Origin: Actinomadura craniellae
GTDB lineage: Bacteria; Actinomycetota; Actinomycetes; Streptosporangiales; Streptosporangiaceae
Assembly: GCF_003289645.1 (NCBI RefSeq)
Contig: NZ_QLYX01000001.1
Span: forward strand, 124,001 to 188,000
Direction: 5' to 3'
Length of the DNA stretch: 64,000 nt
Part shown: positions 18,852 to 28,205 of the stretch, piece after piece
Numbering within the stretch: position 1 is the first letter of the stretch
Layout: each line of letters begins with the position of its first letter
Made by a program: the position numbers and the translations under genes
Notes under the pieces: generated by a model
Databases searched by the model: none
Seen by the model: only the letters and a program-made list of their open reading frames with translations
What the model was told of the DNA's origin: nothing

Positions 18852-20227
18852 CGTTCCTCCTCGGTCCCGGCCGCAGCGGGTTCGGGTGCCGGCCGGACCC
18901 GCAGCCGGGCGCGGGCGGGCACCCGCCGGCGCAGTGCCAGCACCTCGGTCTCGACGGTGCCGGGCCGGGCGTCCACGGGCATGCTGTCCGGGTCCTGGGG
19001 CACCGTGACGGTGTCGCCGACGGCGGCCATCCGGCCGAGCGCCACCATGATCAGGCCGGCGAGCGTGTCGTAGTGCTCGCCTTCGGGGAGCGCGGCCCCG
19101 GTGGCCTGGTTGATCTCGTCGATGCGCAGGCCCGCGTCGACCTCCCAGCCAGTCTCGGTGCGGGCGGTCAGTGCGGGGGCCGGGTCGTTCTCGTCGGTGA
19201 TCTCCCCGACCAGTTCCTCGGCGACGTCCTCGAAGGTGACGATGCCGGCCAGCCCGCCGTACTCGTCGACCACGCAGATGAACTCCTCGCGGGCCTCGTG
19301 CATGCGCTGCACCAGGGTGTGCAGCGGCAGTGTCGCCGGGACGAGCAGGGCCGGCCGGGCCAGCGGGCCCACCGTCAGCTCCTCGAACGGCGCCGCGGGC
19401 CCCGCGGCGCGGGCGGCGGCGAGTTCCCGGGCGCCCACCACCCCGACGACCTCGTCGATCTCCTGGCCGAGCACCGGGTAGTTGGAGTGCCCGGTACGGG
19501 TGATGATCTTCAGTAGCTCGGTGACCGTCGTGTCGGCGGTGGTCGTGACCACCTTCGGCCGCGGCACCATCACCTCGTCCGCGCTGTGCTCTCCGAAGGT
19601 CAGCGCGCGGTCCAGCAACTGGGTCAGGTCGGGTGGCAGATGCCCGCTACGCCCGGATTCCCCGATGATGTCGCTGAGCTCCTCCAGGGTGGCGCCGTGG
19701 TGGAGTTCCTCCACCGGTTCCACCCCGACCCGGCGCAGTAGCCGGTTGGCGGAGGCGTCGAACAGCCGGACCACCGGGCCGGCCACCGTCAGGTAGGCCA
19801 GCGTCGAGGCGGCGAGCATCCGGGCCAGCGGCTCGGGCCGGGCGATGGCCCAGTTCTTGGGCGCGAGCTCGCCCAGCACCATCTGCACCACGGTCGCCAG
19901 TGCGAAGCCCACCGCGACCGAGATCGGCCCCGCTCCGGCCACTCCCAGGCCGGTGAGCAGCGGTTCCAGCAGCTGGGCCAGCGCCGGTTCGGCGATGAAC
20001 CCCACCACCAGGGCGGTCACGGTGATGCCGAGCTGGGCGCCTGACAGCATGAACGACAGCCGGGCCATCACCTGGAGCGCCCGGCGGGCCCGGACGTCGC
20101 CCTGCTCGGCCTGCGCGCTCAGCACTGCCCGGTCGGCCGTGGTGTAGGCGAACTCCTGGGCCACGAAGTAGCCGGTGGCCACCGTGAGCACCAGCACCGC
20201 GACGATCCCCAGCAGGGCGCTCGTCAT
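18839..20227 (-). CDS. CNNM/CBS/CorC-domain membrane protein (hemolysin C-like), first of pair
   Basis: A 462-residue protein with a CNNM domain (QEFAYTTADRAVLSAQ, LSGAQLGITVTALVVGF, VLGELAPKNWAIARPE), two CBS domains with the EVMVPRPKVVTT-type hinge, the conserved DEYGGLAGIVTFEDVAEELV, and a C-terminal CorC_HlyC transporter-associated domain (ending near DSMPVDARPGTVETEVLALR). It is the first gene of a two-gene operon. A divalent-cation efflux role is the family expectation, not proven here. Confidence 0.9.
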   Translation of the reverse strand: MTSALLGIVAVLVLTVATGYFVAQEFAYTTADRAVLSAQAEQGDVRARRALQVMARLSFMLSGAQLGITVTALVVGFIAEPALAQLLEPLLTGLGVAGAGPISVAVGFALATVVQMVLGELAPKNWAIARPEPLARMLAASTLAYLTVAGPVVRLFDASANRLLRRVGVEPVEELHHGATLEELSDIIGESGRSGHLPPDLTQLLDRALTFGEHSADEVMVPRPKVVTTTADTTVTELLKIITRTGHSNYPVLGQEIDEVVGVVGARELAAARAAGPAAPFEELTVGPLARPALLVPATLPLHTLVQRMHEAREEFICVVDEYGGLAGIVTFEDVAEELVGEITDENDPAPALTARTETGWEVDAGLRIDEINQATGAALPEGEHYDTLAGLIMVALGRMAAVGDTVTVPQDPDSMPVDARPGTVETEVLALRRRVPARARLRVRPAPEPAAAGTEEERWTR

Positions 20228-20448
20228 GACACCGGCCTCTGCGACGGGCCGGGACTATGGTCGCAGTCCGCGGACACGGACGCACCAACCCCTTCCACTT
20301 CTTCCTGTTCAACCTGCAAGAACGGACAGGTCACTCCCTACGGTTCCCCGCCGGAAAATACGCAAAAACACGGACGTTCAGGACAGGAGAGCGCCCGACT
20401 GCGGAGCGTGTCCGGTTCACTGCGGTGCGGATTTTACTTTGCTCAACG

Positions 20449-20476
20449 TTGTCACCTCTTGCCCTATGTATATATC
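20449..20476 (+). promoter_or_regulatory. Candidate sigma-70-type promoter for the CHAP transcript
   Basis: TTGTCA (20449-20454) and TATATC (20471-20476) are 16 bases apart in an A+T-rich patch about 60 bases upstream of the riboswitch. Spacing and hexamers fit a housekeeping promoter; no start site is proven. Confidence 0.4.
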
Positions 20477-20529
20477 GGTCAGTACTTTCACCTGATATCG
20501 GCCTGTTACCTACCTCCCTCCGGGGGGTG

Positions 20530-20662
20530 CGGGCCGATCGCCGAATCTCCGCGGCGCCCCCTCGGGCCCGCGGGAGCCGGGGACCCACTGTCTCTGGGGT
20601 GAATCCGCCGCGTGCGGTAGGGCGACTCCTGGCCCGAACCCGTCAGCTAACCCGGTAGGCGC
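20530..20662 (+). promoter_or_regulatory. Cyclic di-AMP riboswitch (ydaO/yuaA leader)
   Basis: The leader carries the conserved ydaO-yuaA landmarks in order: CGCCGAATC, GGGAGCCGGGGACCCA, GGGGTGAATCC, TAGGGCGACTCC, then CCGAACCCGTCAGCTAACCC and GGTAGGCG. This class binds c-di-AMP and is very common upstream of actinobacterial cell-wall hydrolase genes, where ligand binding turns expression off. The 3' end lies about 15 bases before the start codon, so control may act on the transcript or on ribosome access. Confidence 0.92.
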
Positions 20663-20677
20663 CCTAGGGAGATGCTG

Positions 20678-21946
20678 ATGGATCCGATTGGTAAGAAACT
20701 GCTGGACGTCGCCAAGGCCGAGCTCGGTTACCAGGAGCAGGCGGGCGGCTACACCAAGTTCGGGGACTGGTACGGCAAGAACGTCGAACAGGATCCCGCC
20801 TTCAAGACCGCGCCCTGGTGCGACATGTTCCTGGCCTGGGCCGCCAACAAGACGGGCGTCAAGGACTGGGCCGGCCAGTTCGCCTACACCCCCTCGCACG
20901 CGAATTGGTTCCGGGAGAAGGGAGCCTGGGGGACGACGCCCGAACCCGGGGCGGTCGTGTTCTTCGCCTGGTCGGGCTCCAAGGACCTGGACTCCATCCA
21001 GCACGTGGGTCTGGTCGAGCGGGTCGGCGGCGACGGAAGCGTCCACACCATCGAGGCCAACACCGACGGCGTGCACCTCAAACGCCAGGTCCGCGACAGC
21101 GGCACCATCGTCGGCTACGGCTACCCCGCCAAGGTCGTGGTGCCCGGCCGGTCGGTCGAGTCGGTGACCGGCGCCGAACGCCAGGGCGACCAGCGCGCGG
21201 GCGAGAAGGGGAAGACCGAGCGGGGCACGGGCGAGCGCAAGCACGTCCCCAAACACGGCAACCACGGCGTCTCGCCCGGTGAGGTCGGCGACGGCGGCAC
21301 GTCGTCCGGGGTGTCTTCGAACACCCTCGCGCCGGGCGGGCGGCCCGCCGACCCCGTCGAGCAGGAGGTGGTCCTCTGCAGCCTGCTGGCGGCCATCGTC
21401 ATCGGTACCGCGGCACTCGCCGTCGGCCGCTCCACCGCGGCCCGGCTGCCCGCCTCGCCGGTACGGGTCCGCAAGAAGGGCCGCCACCACCGCTGCCCGG
21501 CGGAACTGCCCGCCGGCATGGTTCCGGACGACCTGACGGCGGCCGAGGACACGACGGCGACCATCGCCGCTGTGACCGAAACCCTCGCACAGGCCGGTCC
21601 GGAAGACGACCGGCGGGTCGTTCCGGCGGAGCCGGTCACCGTCGCCGAGACCGAGGCCGAGGCCGAGGCGGCGCGCACCGCCACCGTGTCCCTGCCCCGG
21701 CTGCGCAGGCGGGGCAAGCACCACCGCGGGCCGGTGGAACTGCCCGACGGGATGACGACCGCCGACCTGGCCGAGGCCGACGCCGCCACCGAGTCGATGC
21801 CCGCGATCAGCGCGGCGGCGGCCGCCGAGGCCGAGGACCGCGAGTTCTGGGGCCGGATCGCCCACCTCGAAGAGGACGGGGAACTGGCCTTCTGGAGTTC
21901 GCTGCACGCGGCGAAGGCGGAGGAGCGGGTCGAGGCCGTCCGCTGA
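20678..21946 (+). CDS. CHAP-domain cell-wall hydrolase-like membrane protein
   Basis: About 422 residues. The CHAP amidase/endopeptidase domain is at 1-150: the catalytic Cys lies in TAPWCDMFLAWAA and the His in IQHVGLVERVGGD. A basic linker is followed by one membrane helix (VVLCSLLAAIVIGTAALAVG, near 232). The C-terminal part repeats a motif twice (KGRHHRCPAELPAGM and RGKHHRGPVELPDGM) and is otherwise Ala/Glu-rich. No signal peptide precedes the CHAP domain, which is unusual and is seen in relatives in this clade. The second ATG (20678) is preferred because AGGGAG lies six bases upstream. Confidence 0.87.
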   Translation: MDPIGKKLLDVAKAELGYQEQAGGYTKFGDWYGKNVEQDPAFKTAPWCDMFLAWAANKTGVKDWAGQFAYTPSHANWFREKGAWGTTPEPGAVVFFAWSGSKDLDSIQHVGLVERVGGDGSVHTIEANTDGVHLKRQVRDSGTIVGYGYPAKVVVPGRSVESVTGAERQGDQRAGEKGKTERGTGERKHVPKHGNHGVSPGEVGDGGTSSGVSSNTLAPGGRPADPVEQEVVLCSLLAAIVIGTAALAVGRSTAARLPASPVRVRKKGRHHRCPAELPAGMVPDDLTAAEDTTATIAAVTETLAQAGPEDDRRVVPAEPVTVAETEAEAEAARTATVSLPRLRRRGKHHRGPVELPDGMTTADLAEADAATESMPAISAAAAAEAEDREFWGRIAHLEEDGELAFWSSLHAAKAEERVEAVR

Positions 21947-21953
21947 GCGGGTT

Positions 21954-21987
21954 CCGGGCCGCGGCGGATGCCGCCGCCGCGGCCCGG
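21954..21987 (+). terminator. Terminator of the CHAP gene
   Basis: A 14-bp perfect stem (CCGGGCCGCGGCGG and its complement) with a six-base loop, starting eight bases after the CHAP stop codon. No T-tract follows, as is usual in actinobacteria. Confidence 0.75.
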
Positions 21988-22144
21988 GTCCCAGGGCTAT
22001 ATCGTCCTGAGCGGTTCGCGCATGGTGGCGATCTCGTCCTTCTGCCCGGTGATGACGGTGCCCGCCAGGGTCCTGGACGATATCTACCAGGGCCACCCGT
22101 GCCGACCTACGGTGGAGCCGGTCCACGGGGAGGAGCTCCGAGCC

Positions 22145-23389
22145 ATGAGCGAGACCCTGCGGCGGCGGCTCGGGGTGACCGACGCGGTGGTGATCGGCCT
22201 GGGCGCGATGCTCGGCGCGGGCATCTTCGCGGCGCTGGCGCCCGCCGCCGCGGCGGCCGGGTCCGGGTTGCTCGCCGGGCTGGCGCTGGCCGCGGCGGTG
22301 GCGTACTGCAACGCCACCTCCTCGGCCCGGCTCGCCGCCCGCCACCCGCAGTCCGGGGGGACGTACGTTTACGGCCGCGAGCGGCTGGGGGAGTTCTGGG
22401 GGTACCTTGCCGGCTGGTGCTTCGTCGTCGGCAAGACCGCCTCCTGCGCGGCGATGGCCCTGACCGTCGGCGCGTACGCGTGGCCGGGCCGGGAGCGCGC
22501 GGTGGCCGTGGCGGCGGTGGTCGCGCTGACCGCGGTGAACTACGCCGGGGTGCGGAAGGCGGCCTGGCTCACCCGGGCGATCGTCGCGGCCGTGCTGGCG
22601 GTGCTCGCCGCCGTGGTGACCGCCTGCCTCACCGCGGGCGCGGCCGACCCCGCCCGGCTGGACCTGGGGTTGGGCACCGGGCCGGGCGGGGTGCTCCAGG
22701 CCGCGGGGCTGCTGTTCTTCGCCTTCGCCGGGTACGCACGGATCGCCACCTTGGGGGAGGAGGTGCGCGACCCCGCGCGGACCATCCCCCGGGCGATCCC
22801 GATCGCGCTGGGCATCGCCCTGGCGGTGTACGCGGCGGTGGCCGTCGCCGTCCTGGCCGTTCTCGGCCCGGCGGACCTGGCGTCCGCCGCCGCCCCTCTG
22901 GCCGACGCCGTGCGCGCGGCCGGCGCCGGATGGCTGGTCCCGGTGGTGCGCGTGGGAGCCGCCGTCGCCGCGCTCGGATCGTTGCTGGCGCTGATCCTCG
23001 GGGTCTCCCGGACCGTCCTGGCGATGGCTCGCGACCGGCACCTGCCGCACGTCCTGGCCGCGGTGCACCCCCGGTTCGGCGTGCCGCACCGGGCGGAACT
23101 GGCCGTGGGCGCCGTCGTCGCGATCCTGGTCCTGGTGGCGGACCTGCGCGGCGCGATCGGGTTCTCCTCCTTCGGCGTGCTGGTCTACTACGCCGTCGCC
23201 AACGCCGCCGCCTGCACCCTGACCGCCGCCGAGAACCGCCCACCCCGGCTGATCCCCGTCGCCGGGCTGGGCGGCTGCCTCCTGCTGGCCTGCACCCTGC
23301 CGCCGCCGGCGGTCCTCACCGGCACGGCCGTCCTCGCGGCCGGGGCCCTGGCCTACGCCCTGCGCCGGTCCGCCGCGGCCAGGAGGTAG
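22145..23389 (+). CDS. APC family amino-acid permease
   Basis: A 414-residue membrane transporter of the amino acid-polyamine-organocation superfamily. The first helix carries VIGLGAMLGAGIFAALAPAA, the unwound substrate-binding motif. About eleven or twelve hydrophobic segments follow, with LLFFAFAGYARIATLGEEV as the conserved helix 6 region. The ATG at 22145 has GGGGAGGAG upstream. Substrate unknown; a cationic or neutral amino acid is the family expectation. Confidence 0.88.
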   Translation: MSETLRRRLGVTDAVVIGLGAMLGAGIFAALAPAAAAAGSGLLAGLALAAAVAYCNATSSARLAARHPQSGGTYVYGRERLGEFWGYLAGWCFVVGKTASCAAMALTVGAYAWPGRERAVAVAAVVALTAVNYAGVRKAAWLTRAIVAAVLAVLAAVVTACLTAGAADPARLDLGLGTGPGGVLQAAGLLFFAFAGYARIATLGEEVRDPARTIPRAIPIALGIALAVYAAVAVAVLAVLGPADLASAAAPLADAVRAAGAGWLVPVVRVGAAVAALGSLLALILGVSRTVLAMARDRHLPHVLAAVHPRFGVPHRAELAVGAVVAILVLVADLRGAIGFSSFGVLVYYAVANAAACTLTAAENRPPRLIPVAGLGGCLLLACTLPPPAVLTGTAVLAAGALAYALRRSAAARR

Positions 23390-23391
23390 AC

Positions 23392-23514
23392 ATGTGGCGC
23401 GGCCGTCAGTTCCGCGCCGTCCGGCCGCGGCGTACCGTCGACCGTGGCGGGCCCGGAGGCGATCTGTCCGAAGAGCCGGCCGCCGGGGTCGGGCCGGCCG
23501 CGCTGGACCGCTGA
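23392..23514 (+). CDS. Possible 40-residue Arg/Gly-rich peptide
   Basis: A short reading frame starting MWRGRQFRAVRPRRTVDRGG. AGGAGG, overlapping the permease stop codon, stands seven bases before its ATG, an ideal ribosome site that would couple it to the permease. No family is recognised and high G+C makes chance frames common. Confidence 0.35.
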   Translation: MWRGRQFRAVRPRRTVDRGGPGGDLSEEPAAGVGPAALDR

Positions 23515-23560
23515 GCCGCCCCCATCCGCTCCGGGCCCGCCACCACATGCGCCGGGTTCT

Positions 23561-25201
23561 TCAGTTGGAGTGCAGGTCGCGGCGGCGGAAGCCGGCGAGA
23601 CCGGCGGCGACCAGGGCGGCGGCGAGGGCGGTCAGCGCGACCAGCGGGAGCAGGTCGAACTCGGCGCCGGGCAGCTGCGGGACGTGGCCGAACGGTGACA
23701 GGTTCATCGTCCAGGACGGCAGCTTGAGCAGGCCGCTGAAGATCCCGACCGTCAGGGCGTACACCAGCAGCACCCAGGACAGCGCGATCGCCCGGGGCGC
23801 GAGCCCGAACAGCGCGACGGCGACCCCGACGGTCACCCACAGCGCGGGCACGTAGCAGAGGCCCGCGCCCAGGATCCGGAACAGTTGCCCCGCATCGCCC
23901 GCCGTGGCCGCCGCGCCCAGGCCCAGGCCCAGCGCGCTGAGCAGGATCACCGCGGCGCCGCCGAACAGGGCGACGGCCAGCTGACCGCTCATCCACCGGG
24001 CCCGGGACGTGGCCGTGGCCAGCACCGGCTCGGCCCGCCCGGCGGTCTCCTCACCGCGCAGCCGCTGCGCCGCCAGGATCGCGTAGATCGCGGAGATCGT
24101 CGCCAGCATGGAGAGGATCAGCGCCAGGAACGCGTCGGTGAAGCTCGTGCCGGGGCTCTGCGCCACCCACTCCCGCAGGGCCCGGTTCCCCTCGATGGCG
24201 CTCTCCACGTCCTGGATGAGGGACCCGTACATCAGCCCGAACAGGAACATTGCCGTGCCCCACCACAGCAGGGCGGCCCGGTGCAGCCGCAGCGCCAGGC
24301 CGAACGGGGTGCCCAGGAATCCCGACCCGGTGCGCGGCCCGGGCCGGGGCCGGACCAGCCCGGCGCCGACGTCCCGCCGGGAGGTGAGGGCGAACGCGAC
24401 CGCGACGAGCGCCACGGCGAGGACGGGGGCGGGCACCAGCGGCCACCACCGCTCGTCGACGTAGGGCCGCATGGCCTGGGCCCAGCCGATCGGCGACAGC
24501 CACGACAGCGCACCATCGCCCATGTCACCGGCCGCGCGTAGCGCGTAGGCAAGGCCGATCAGCGCCCCCGCCAGGCCGGCCGCGCCGCGGGCGTACTCCA
24601 CCAGCTGTGCGGTCACGGCGGTGATGGCGGTGAACAGCAGGCCCACCGCGGTGAGTCCGGCGCCGAACGCCAGCGAGCCCGCCCAGGTGATGCTCTCGAC
24701 TCCGCTGGTGCCCAGCCCCAGCACGATCAGCGCGCCCAGCACCAGGTTCGTGCCGCCGACCACGATCAGCGCGGCCGTGGTGACCGCGTGCCGGCCCACC
24801 ACCGCGGCCCGGACGAGCTCGGCCCGGCCGCTCTCCTCCTCGGTGCGGGTGTGCCGGACGAACAGCAGCACGCTCATCAGCGCGACGAAGATCGCCAGGA
24901 AGCCCAGGATCTCGTTCCCCATCATCGCGCCGAACGTGTAGTCGTCGAGGCCGTGCCCCGGGCCGCTCAGCGCGGCCCCGGTCGGGCTGGTCATCAGCTC
25001 CGCCCTGGTCTGCCGGTCGCCCACTGTCGGGTAGTTGGTCGGGAAGGTGGAAACGCTCCCGACCGTGGAGAACGTCAGCGCGGCGATCCACACCGGGATC
25101 CGGACCCGGTCGCGGCGCAGCGCGAACCGGACCAGCGCCCCGGTGCCGGTCAGCGACCCGCCCCGGGCGTGCGCCCCGGCGTGTACGGCGACCGCGGTCA
25201 T
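23561..25201 (-). CDS. ABC transporter permease (12-helix ABC-2 exporter type)
   Basis: A 546-residue integral membrane protein built as two six-helix halves. Each half opens with a basic amphipathic stretch ([19 protein letters not shown] and [19 protein letters not shown]). Long hydrophobic helices such as [19 protein letters not shown] recur. This is the fused-permease layout of actinobacterial antibiotic or polyketide exporters. It overlaps the ATPase gene by four bases (ATGA), so the two form one transcript. Confidence 0.87.
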   Translation of the reverse strand: MTAVAVHAGAHARGGSLTGTGALVRFALRRDRVRIPVWIAALTFSTVGSVSTFPTNYPTVGDRQTRAELMTSPTGAALSGPGHGLDDYTFGAMMGNEILGFLAIFVALMSVLLFVRHTRTEEESGRAELVRAAVVGRHAVTTAALIVVGGTNLVLGALIVLGLGTSGVESITWAGSLAFGAGLTAVGLLFTAITAVTAQLVEYARGAAGLAGALIGLAYALRAAGDMGDGALSWLSPIGWAQAMRPYVDERWWPLVPAPVLAVALVAVAFALTSRRDVGAGLVRPRPGPRTGSGFLGTPFGLALRLHRAALLWWGTAMFLFGLMYGSLIQDVESAIEGNRALREWVAQSPGTSFTDAFLALILSMLATISAIYAILAAQRLRGEETAGRAEPVLATATSRARWMSGQLAVALFGGAAVILLSALGLGLGAAATAGDAGQLFRILGAGLCYVPALWVTVGVAVALFGLAPRAIALSWVLLVYALTVGIFSGLLKLPSWTMNLSPFGHVPQLPGAEFDLLPLVALTALAAALVAAGLAGFRRRDLHSN

Positions 25202-26118
25202 GAAGCGGCCTCGGCGCGCACCCCGTTGGCGGCGAGTTCGTCACCGTAGTGCCGCAGGAACAGCTCCTCCAGCGTGGGCGGGTGGCTGACCAGGCTGCGC
25301 AGGCCCGCCTCGCCCAGCGCCCGGACGGCGGTGGTGAGGTGCTCACCATCGACGTCGAAGCGCACCCGCGCGGCCTCGGCCTGGACGTTGTGCACGCCGG
25401 GCAGTTCGGCGAGGCCGGTGACCGGGTGGGCCGTCTCGGCCTCGATCGTGGTGCGGGTGAGATGGCGCATCTCGCTCAGCGCGCCGCTCTGCACGACCTT
25501 GCCCTGCCGGATGATGCTCACCCGGTCGCAGAGCTTCTCGACCTGGGCGAGGATGTGGCTGGACAGCAGGACCGTGCGCCCGGCCTCCCTGGCCTCCAGG
25601 ATGCACTCCTGGAAGACGGCCTCCATCAGCGGGTCCAGGCCCGCGGTGGGCTCGTCGAGGACCAGCAGTTCGGCGTCGGAGGCGAGCGCGGACACCAGCG
25701 CCACCTTCTGCCGGTTGCCCTTGGAGTAGGTGCGGCCCTTCTTGGACGGGTCGAGGTCGAACCGCTCGCAGAGCTCGTTGCGGCGTGCCCGGTCGAGCCC
25801 GCCGCGCAACCGTCCCAGCAGGTCGATGGCCTGTCCTCCGGTCAGGGCGGGCCACAGGTCCACGTCGCCGGGCACGTACGCCAGCCGCCGGTGCAGCTGG
25901 ACCGCGTTGCGCCAGGGGTCGCCGCCCAGCAGCACGGCGCGGCCGGAGTCGGCTCGCAGCAACCCGAGCAGCACCCGGATGGTGGTGGACTTCCCGGCGC
26001 CGTTCGGCCCCAGGAAGCCGTGCACCTCGCCGGTGGTGACCTGGAGGTCGAGGCCGTCGAGGGCGCGCGTCCGGCCGAAGGTCTTCACCAGACCGGAGAC
26101 GTCGATGGCGGTAGTCAT
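25198..26118 (-). CDS. ABC transporter ATP-binding protein
   Basis: A 306-residue ATPase of the drug-export (DrrA-like) group. Walker A is [14 protein letters not shown] (about 36-49), the signature is [12 protein letters not shown], Walker B is [13 protein letters not shown] and the switch His lies in LLSSHIL. A C-terminal extension of about 85 residues is typical of exporters. First gene of the operon with the permease; a divergent MarR/GbsR-type regulator 107 bases away probably controls it. Confidence 0.92.
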   Translation of the reverse strand: MTTAIDVSGLVKTFGRTRALDGLDLQVTTGEVHGFLGPNGAGKSTTIRVLLGLLRADSGRAVLLGGDPWRNAVQLHRRLAYVPGDVDLWPALTGGQAIDLLGRLRGGLDRARRNELCERFDLDPSKKGRTYSKGNRQKVALVSALASDAELLVLDEPTAGLDPLMEAVFQECILEAREAGRTVLLSSHILAQVEKLCDRVSIIRQGKVVQSGALSEMRHLTRTTIEAETAHPVTGLAELPGVHNVQAEAARVRFDVDGEHLTTAVRALGEAGLRSLVSHPPTLEELFLRHYGDELAANGVRAEAAS

Positions 26119-26225
26119 GCGCTGAGATTACACAGTCTTCATGAATTCGTGAAGGTACTAAAATCGAGGGGAAGGGTGACAGGAGGGAGCCGGTAGGGTT
26201 TTCCCACTTGATCGAGGGGGTGAGC

Positions 26226-26729
26226 GTGCCACTGTCGGACACCGCGGACCACGAGGAGGCCCTGCTCCGTCTCGTGGAGCAGTTCGCTCTGGTGCTGCAT
26301 GAGAGCGGGCTGCCCAGGATGACCGCCCGCGTCTTCGCGTACATCATCGCCGACGACGCCGAGAGCTACACGGCCGGCGAGCTCTCCGCCGGCCTGCGGG
26401 TCAGCCCCGCCGCGATCTCCACGGCCGTGCGGCAGCTCGTCCAGACCGGCCTGGTGGCCCGGGAGCGCCGTCCCGGGGAGCGCAGCGACCATTACCGGAT
26501 CTACGACGATGACGTCTGGAGCGCCATCACCGTGCAGCGCCTGCCGCTGCTGCGCCGCTACGAGGAGATACTGGCCGCCGGCCTGGAGGGATTGGACCCC
26601 GCCCGCCCCGGCGCCCGGCGCGTCCGCGAGACCATGGAGTACTTCCGCTTCATGCGGGCCGAGTTCCCCCAGGTGGCCGAACGCTGGCGCGAGTACCGCA
26701 GGCAGCACGGCCTAGGCCGCCCCGACTAA
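26226..26729 (+). CDS. GbsR/MarR-type transcriptional regulator
   Basis: A 167-residue winged-helix regulator. LPRMTARVFAYIIADDAESY, YTAGELSAGLRVSPAAISTA and VRQLVQTGLVARERRPGERS are the dimer helix, recognition helix and wing of this family. GTG at 26226 has GAGGGGG six bases upstream and is preferred over an upstream TTG. Divergent from the ABC exporter operon, so probably its repressor. The stop overlaps the convergent DUF1697 gene by four bases. Confidence 0.87.
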   Translation: MPLSDTADHEEALLRLVEQFALVLHESGLPRMTARVFAYIIADDAESYTAGELSAGLRVSPAAISTAVRQLVQTGLVARERRPGERSDHYRIYDDDVWSAITVQRLPLLRRYEEILAAGLEGLDPARPGARRVRETMEYFRFMRAEFPQVAERWREYRRQHGLGRPD

Positions 26730-27259
26730 CCGCCCTCGGCCATGTCCAGCACCCGGGTGACGGTGTTCCAGTTACGGACCGTAGCGTCCACCTTGAGGTG
26801 CTTGGCCAGCAACGGATTGAGCTTCGCCCGCCCCAACCCATGGGGAAAGTACAGGTAAAGCTCCCGCTCCCCGAGGTGCATCTCCTCCGGCGCATAAGCC
26901 CGCGGATCGATCACCTCCGGCAACCCCGGATCCGGCGCCCCGCTCAGAAACGCCACCGCGAACTTGGCCGGATCACGCACCGGCACCGGATTACGATCGA
27001 CCACCCCCCGCAGCTCGGCGGCGGTACGCATCATGACCACCACGGTGAGCCCCAACTCACCAGTGATGCGCCCCTCGATCTCGGCGGCAAGCTCGCCCCC
27101 CGCCCGGTCCGGCGCGGTGAAGACGGCGTTACCGGTCCGCAGGTATGTCGTGACGTCGGCGTACCCCAGCCCAACCAGCAACTCCCGCAGATCAGCCATG
27201 GCAATCTTGTTAGGCCCACCCACATTGATGCCACGCAGCAACGCCACATACCTGGTCAT
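26726..27259 (-). CDS. DUF1697 family protein
   Basis: A 177-residue conserved protein starting MTRYVALLRGINVGGPNKIA, the DUF1697 hallmark, with LRTGNAVFTA and KLNPLLAKHLKVDATVRNWN later. Function is unknown in the family. The ATG at 27259 has GAGGGG eight bases upstream; upstream in-frame codons are not conserved-looking. Confidence 0.88.
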   Translation of the reverse strand: MTRYVALLRGINVGGPNKIAMADLRELLVGLGYADVTTYLRTGNAVFTAPDRAGGELAAEIEGRITGELGLTVVVMMRTAAELRGVVDRNPVPVRDPAKFAVAFLSGAPDPGLPEVIDPRAYAPEEMHLGERELYLYFPHGLGRAKLNPLLAKHLKVDATVRNWNTVTRVLDMAEGG

Positions 27260-27460
27260 CGCACACCCCTCACCCGGTTGCCCGGGCATCATAGGGGCCA
27301 CCCCCGACATTCCCCCCAACACCTCCAGCCGGCCAGGCACACACCAGAAGCAAGCGAAGACCTCACACCCCAGGCCAACCCAAGGCGATCCCCACAACAC
27401 CAACTCCGCACCACCCGGCAAAGCCCTGACTGCACCCCGTCAACAAGAGCCCCCTACGGC
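27260..27460. other. Gene-free spacer
   Basis: About 200 bases between the DUF1697 gene and the inverted-repeat remnant, Pro/His-rich in every frame. I see no gene or site in it beyond the DUF1697 ribosome site at its left edge. Confidence 0.4.
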
Positions 27461-27655
27461 GTGTCTCGAAGTGGGTCAGGTGCCGATGGTCCTGGTTTGC
27501 TCGCGAAAGATCCAGCCCCTCAACCCCACCCCGTTGACCTGGCCAAAGCCCGCCACCGGGCGCATACATCCTCAACGATCACGTCGGCAAGGGAGCGGTG
27601 CGGGCCCAGCCGCTGGCGGTACCGCAGGGGCTTGTGACCTCACTTCGAGACAGGC
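27461..27655. mobile_element. Small insertion-sequence remnant or MITE-like element
   Basis: TGTCTCGAAGTG at 27463-27474 is matched by its exact complement CACTTCGAGACA at 27641-27652, giving terminal inverted repeats about 190 bp apart; similarity extends a few bases inward (GGTCA). Internal frames are short and interrupted. The flanks do not show a clear target duplication. It looks like a deletion derivative of an IS whose transposase is gone. Confidence 0.5.
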
Positions 27656-27737
27656 CTTAGCCGCCCACCAGACCACCAGCCCCACGCGAATCCCCAGCCC
27701 ACCCCCAAACCTAAGGGAACAAAAACACAAAGCCGCT

Positions 27738-27870
27738 CGCGAAAACCCGCAATCGCAACCACAAGAGAACATGGGAAGCGCAACCACAAGGGCCCAAGCC
27801 GCAACCACAACTAGAAAGCGCAACCACAGGGGCCCAAGCGCAACCACAAGGCGCCAGCGCAACCACAGGG
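27738..27870. repeat. GCGCAACCACA short repeats, copy A
   Basis: At least five irregularly spaced copies of (G)CGCAACCACA(A/G) separated by 10-16 bases of C/G/A-rich filler. The same repeats occur left of the second tRNA cluster. Spacers are short and not unique-length, so this is not CRISPR. Confidence 0.75.
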
Positions 27871-27944
27871 GGCGTGGGGGCGGAGCCCCCACATCGGGGG
27901 CCCGGGGGTCGCCCCCCGGAAAAACATGGCGGCCCAACGGCGAA

Positions 27945-27965
27945 GCCGCCCCCGAAGGGGGCGGC
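27945..27965 (-). terminator. Terminator hairpin of tRNA operon, copy A
   Basis: GCCGCCCCC-GAA-GGGGGCGGC, a perfect 9-bp stem starting 22 bases after the 3' end of tRNA-Val on the minus strand. Two further hairpins lie beyond it (27902-27919 and 27875-27891). Confidence 0.7.
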
Positions 27966-27986
27966 GAGCAGACTACACCCGGCTCG

Positions 27987-28058
27987 TGGGCGATACTGGG
28001 TTCGAACCAGTGGCCTCTTCCGTGTCAGGGAAGCGCTCTCCCGCTGAGCTAATCGCCC
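27987..28058 (-). tRNA. tRNA-Val(GAC), copy A
   Basis: A 72-base cloverleaf: acceptor GGGCGAT/ATCGCCC with discriminator A, TTCGAAC T-loop, anticodon loop CTGACAC giving GAC. CCA is not encoded. Third gene of the Gly-Cys-Val operon. Confidence 0.96.
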
Positions 28059-28105
28059 GTTCCTGGGGGTGCCAGGGGTGGGGGGTGGTGCCGGGTGTGA
28101 CGTGG

Positions 28106-28176
28106 AGGTGGAGACGGGATTTGAACCCGTGTACACGGCTTTGCAGGCCGTTGCCTCGCCTCTCGGCCACTCCACC
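28106..28176 (-). tRNA. tRNA-Cys(GCA), copy A
   Basis: A 71-base cloverleaf with acceptor GGTGGAG/CTCCACC, discriminator U as expected for tRNA-Cys, and anticodon loop CTGCAAA (GCA). CCA is not encoded. Second gene of the operon. Confidence 0.96.
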
Positions 28177-28205
28177 GGAGTGAGGCCGCGCTGCTGGCCT
28201 CTCCG

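Noticed and set aside
27738-27870. CRISPR array suspected from GCGCAACCACA repeats
   Set aside because: The repeats are only about 11 bases, degenerate and separated by short similar filler, and no cas genes are present.
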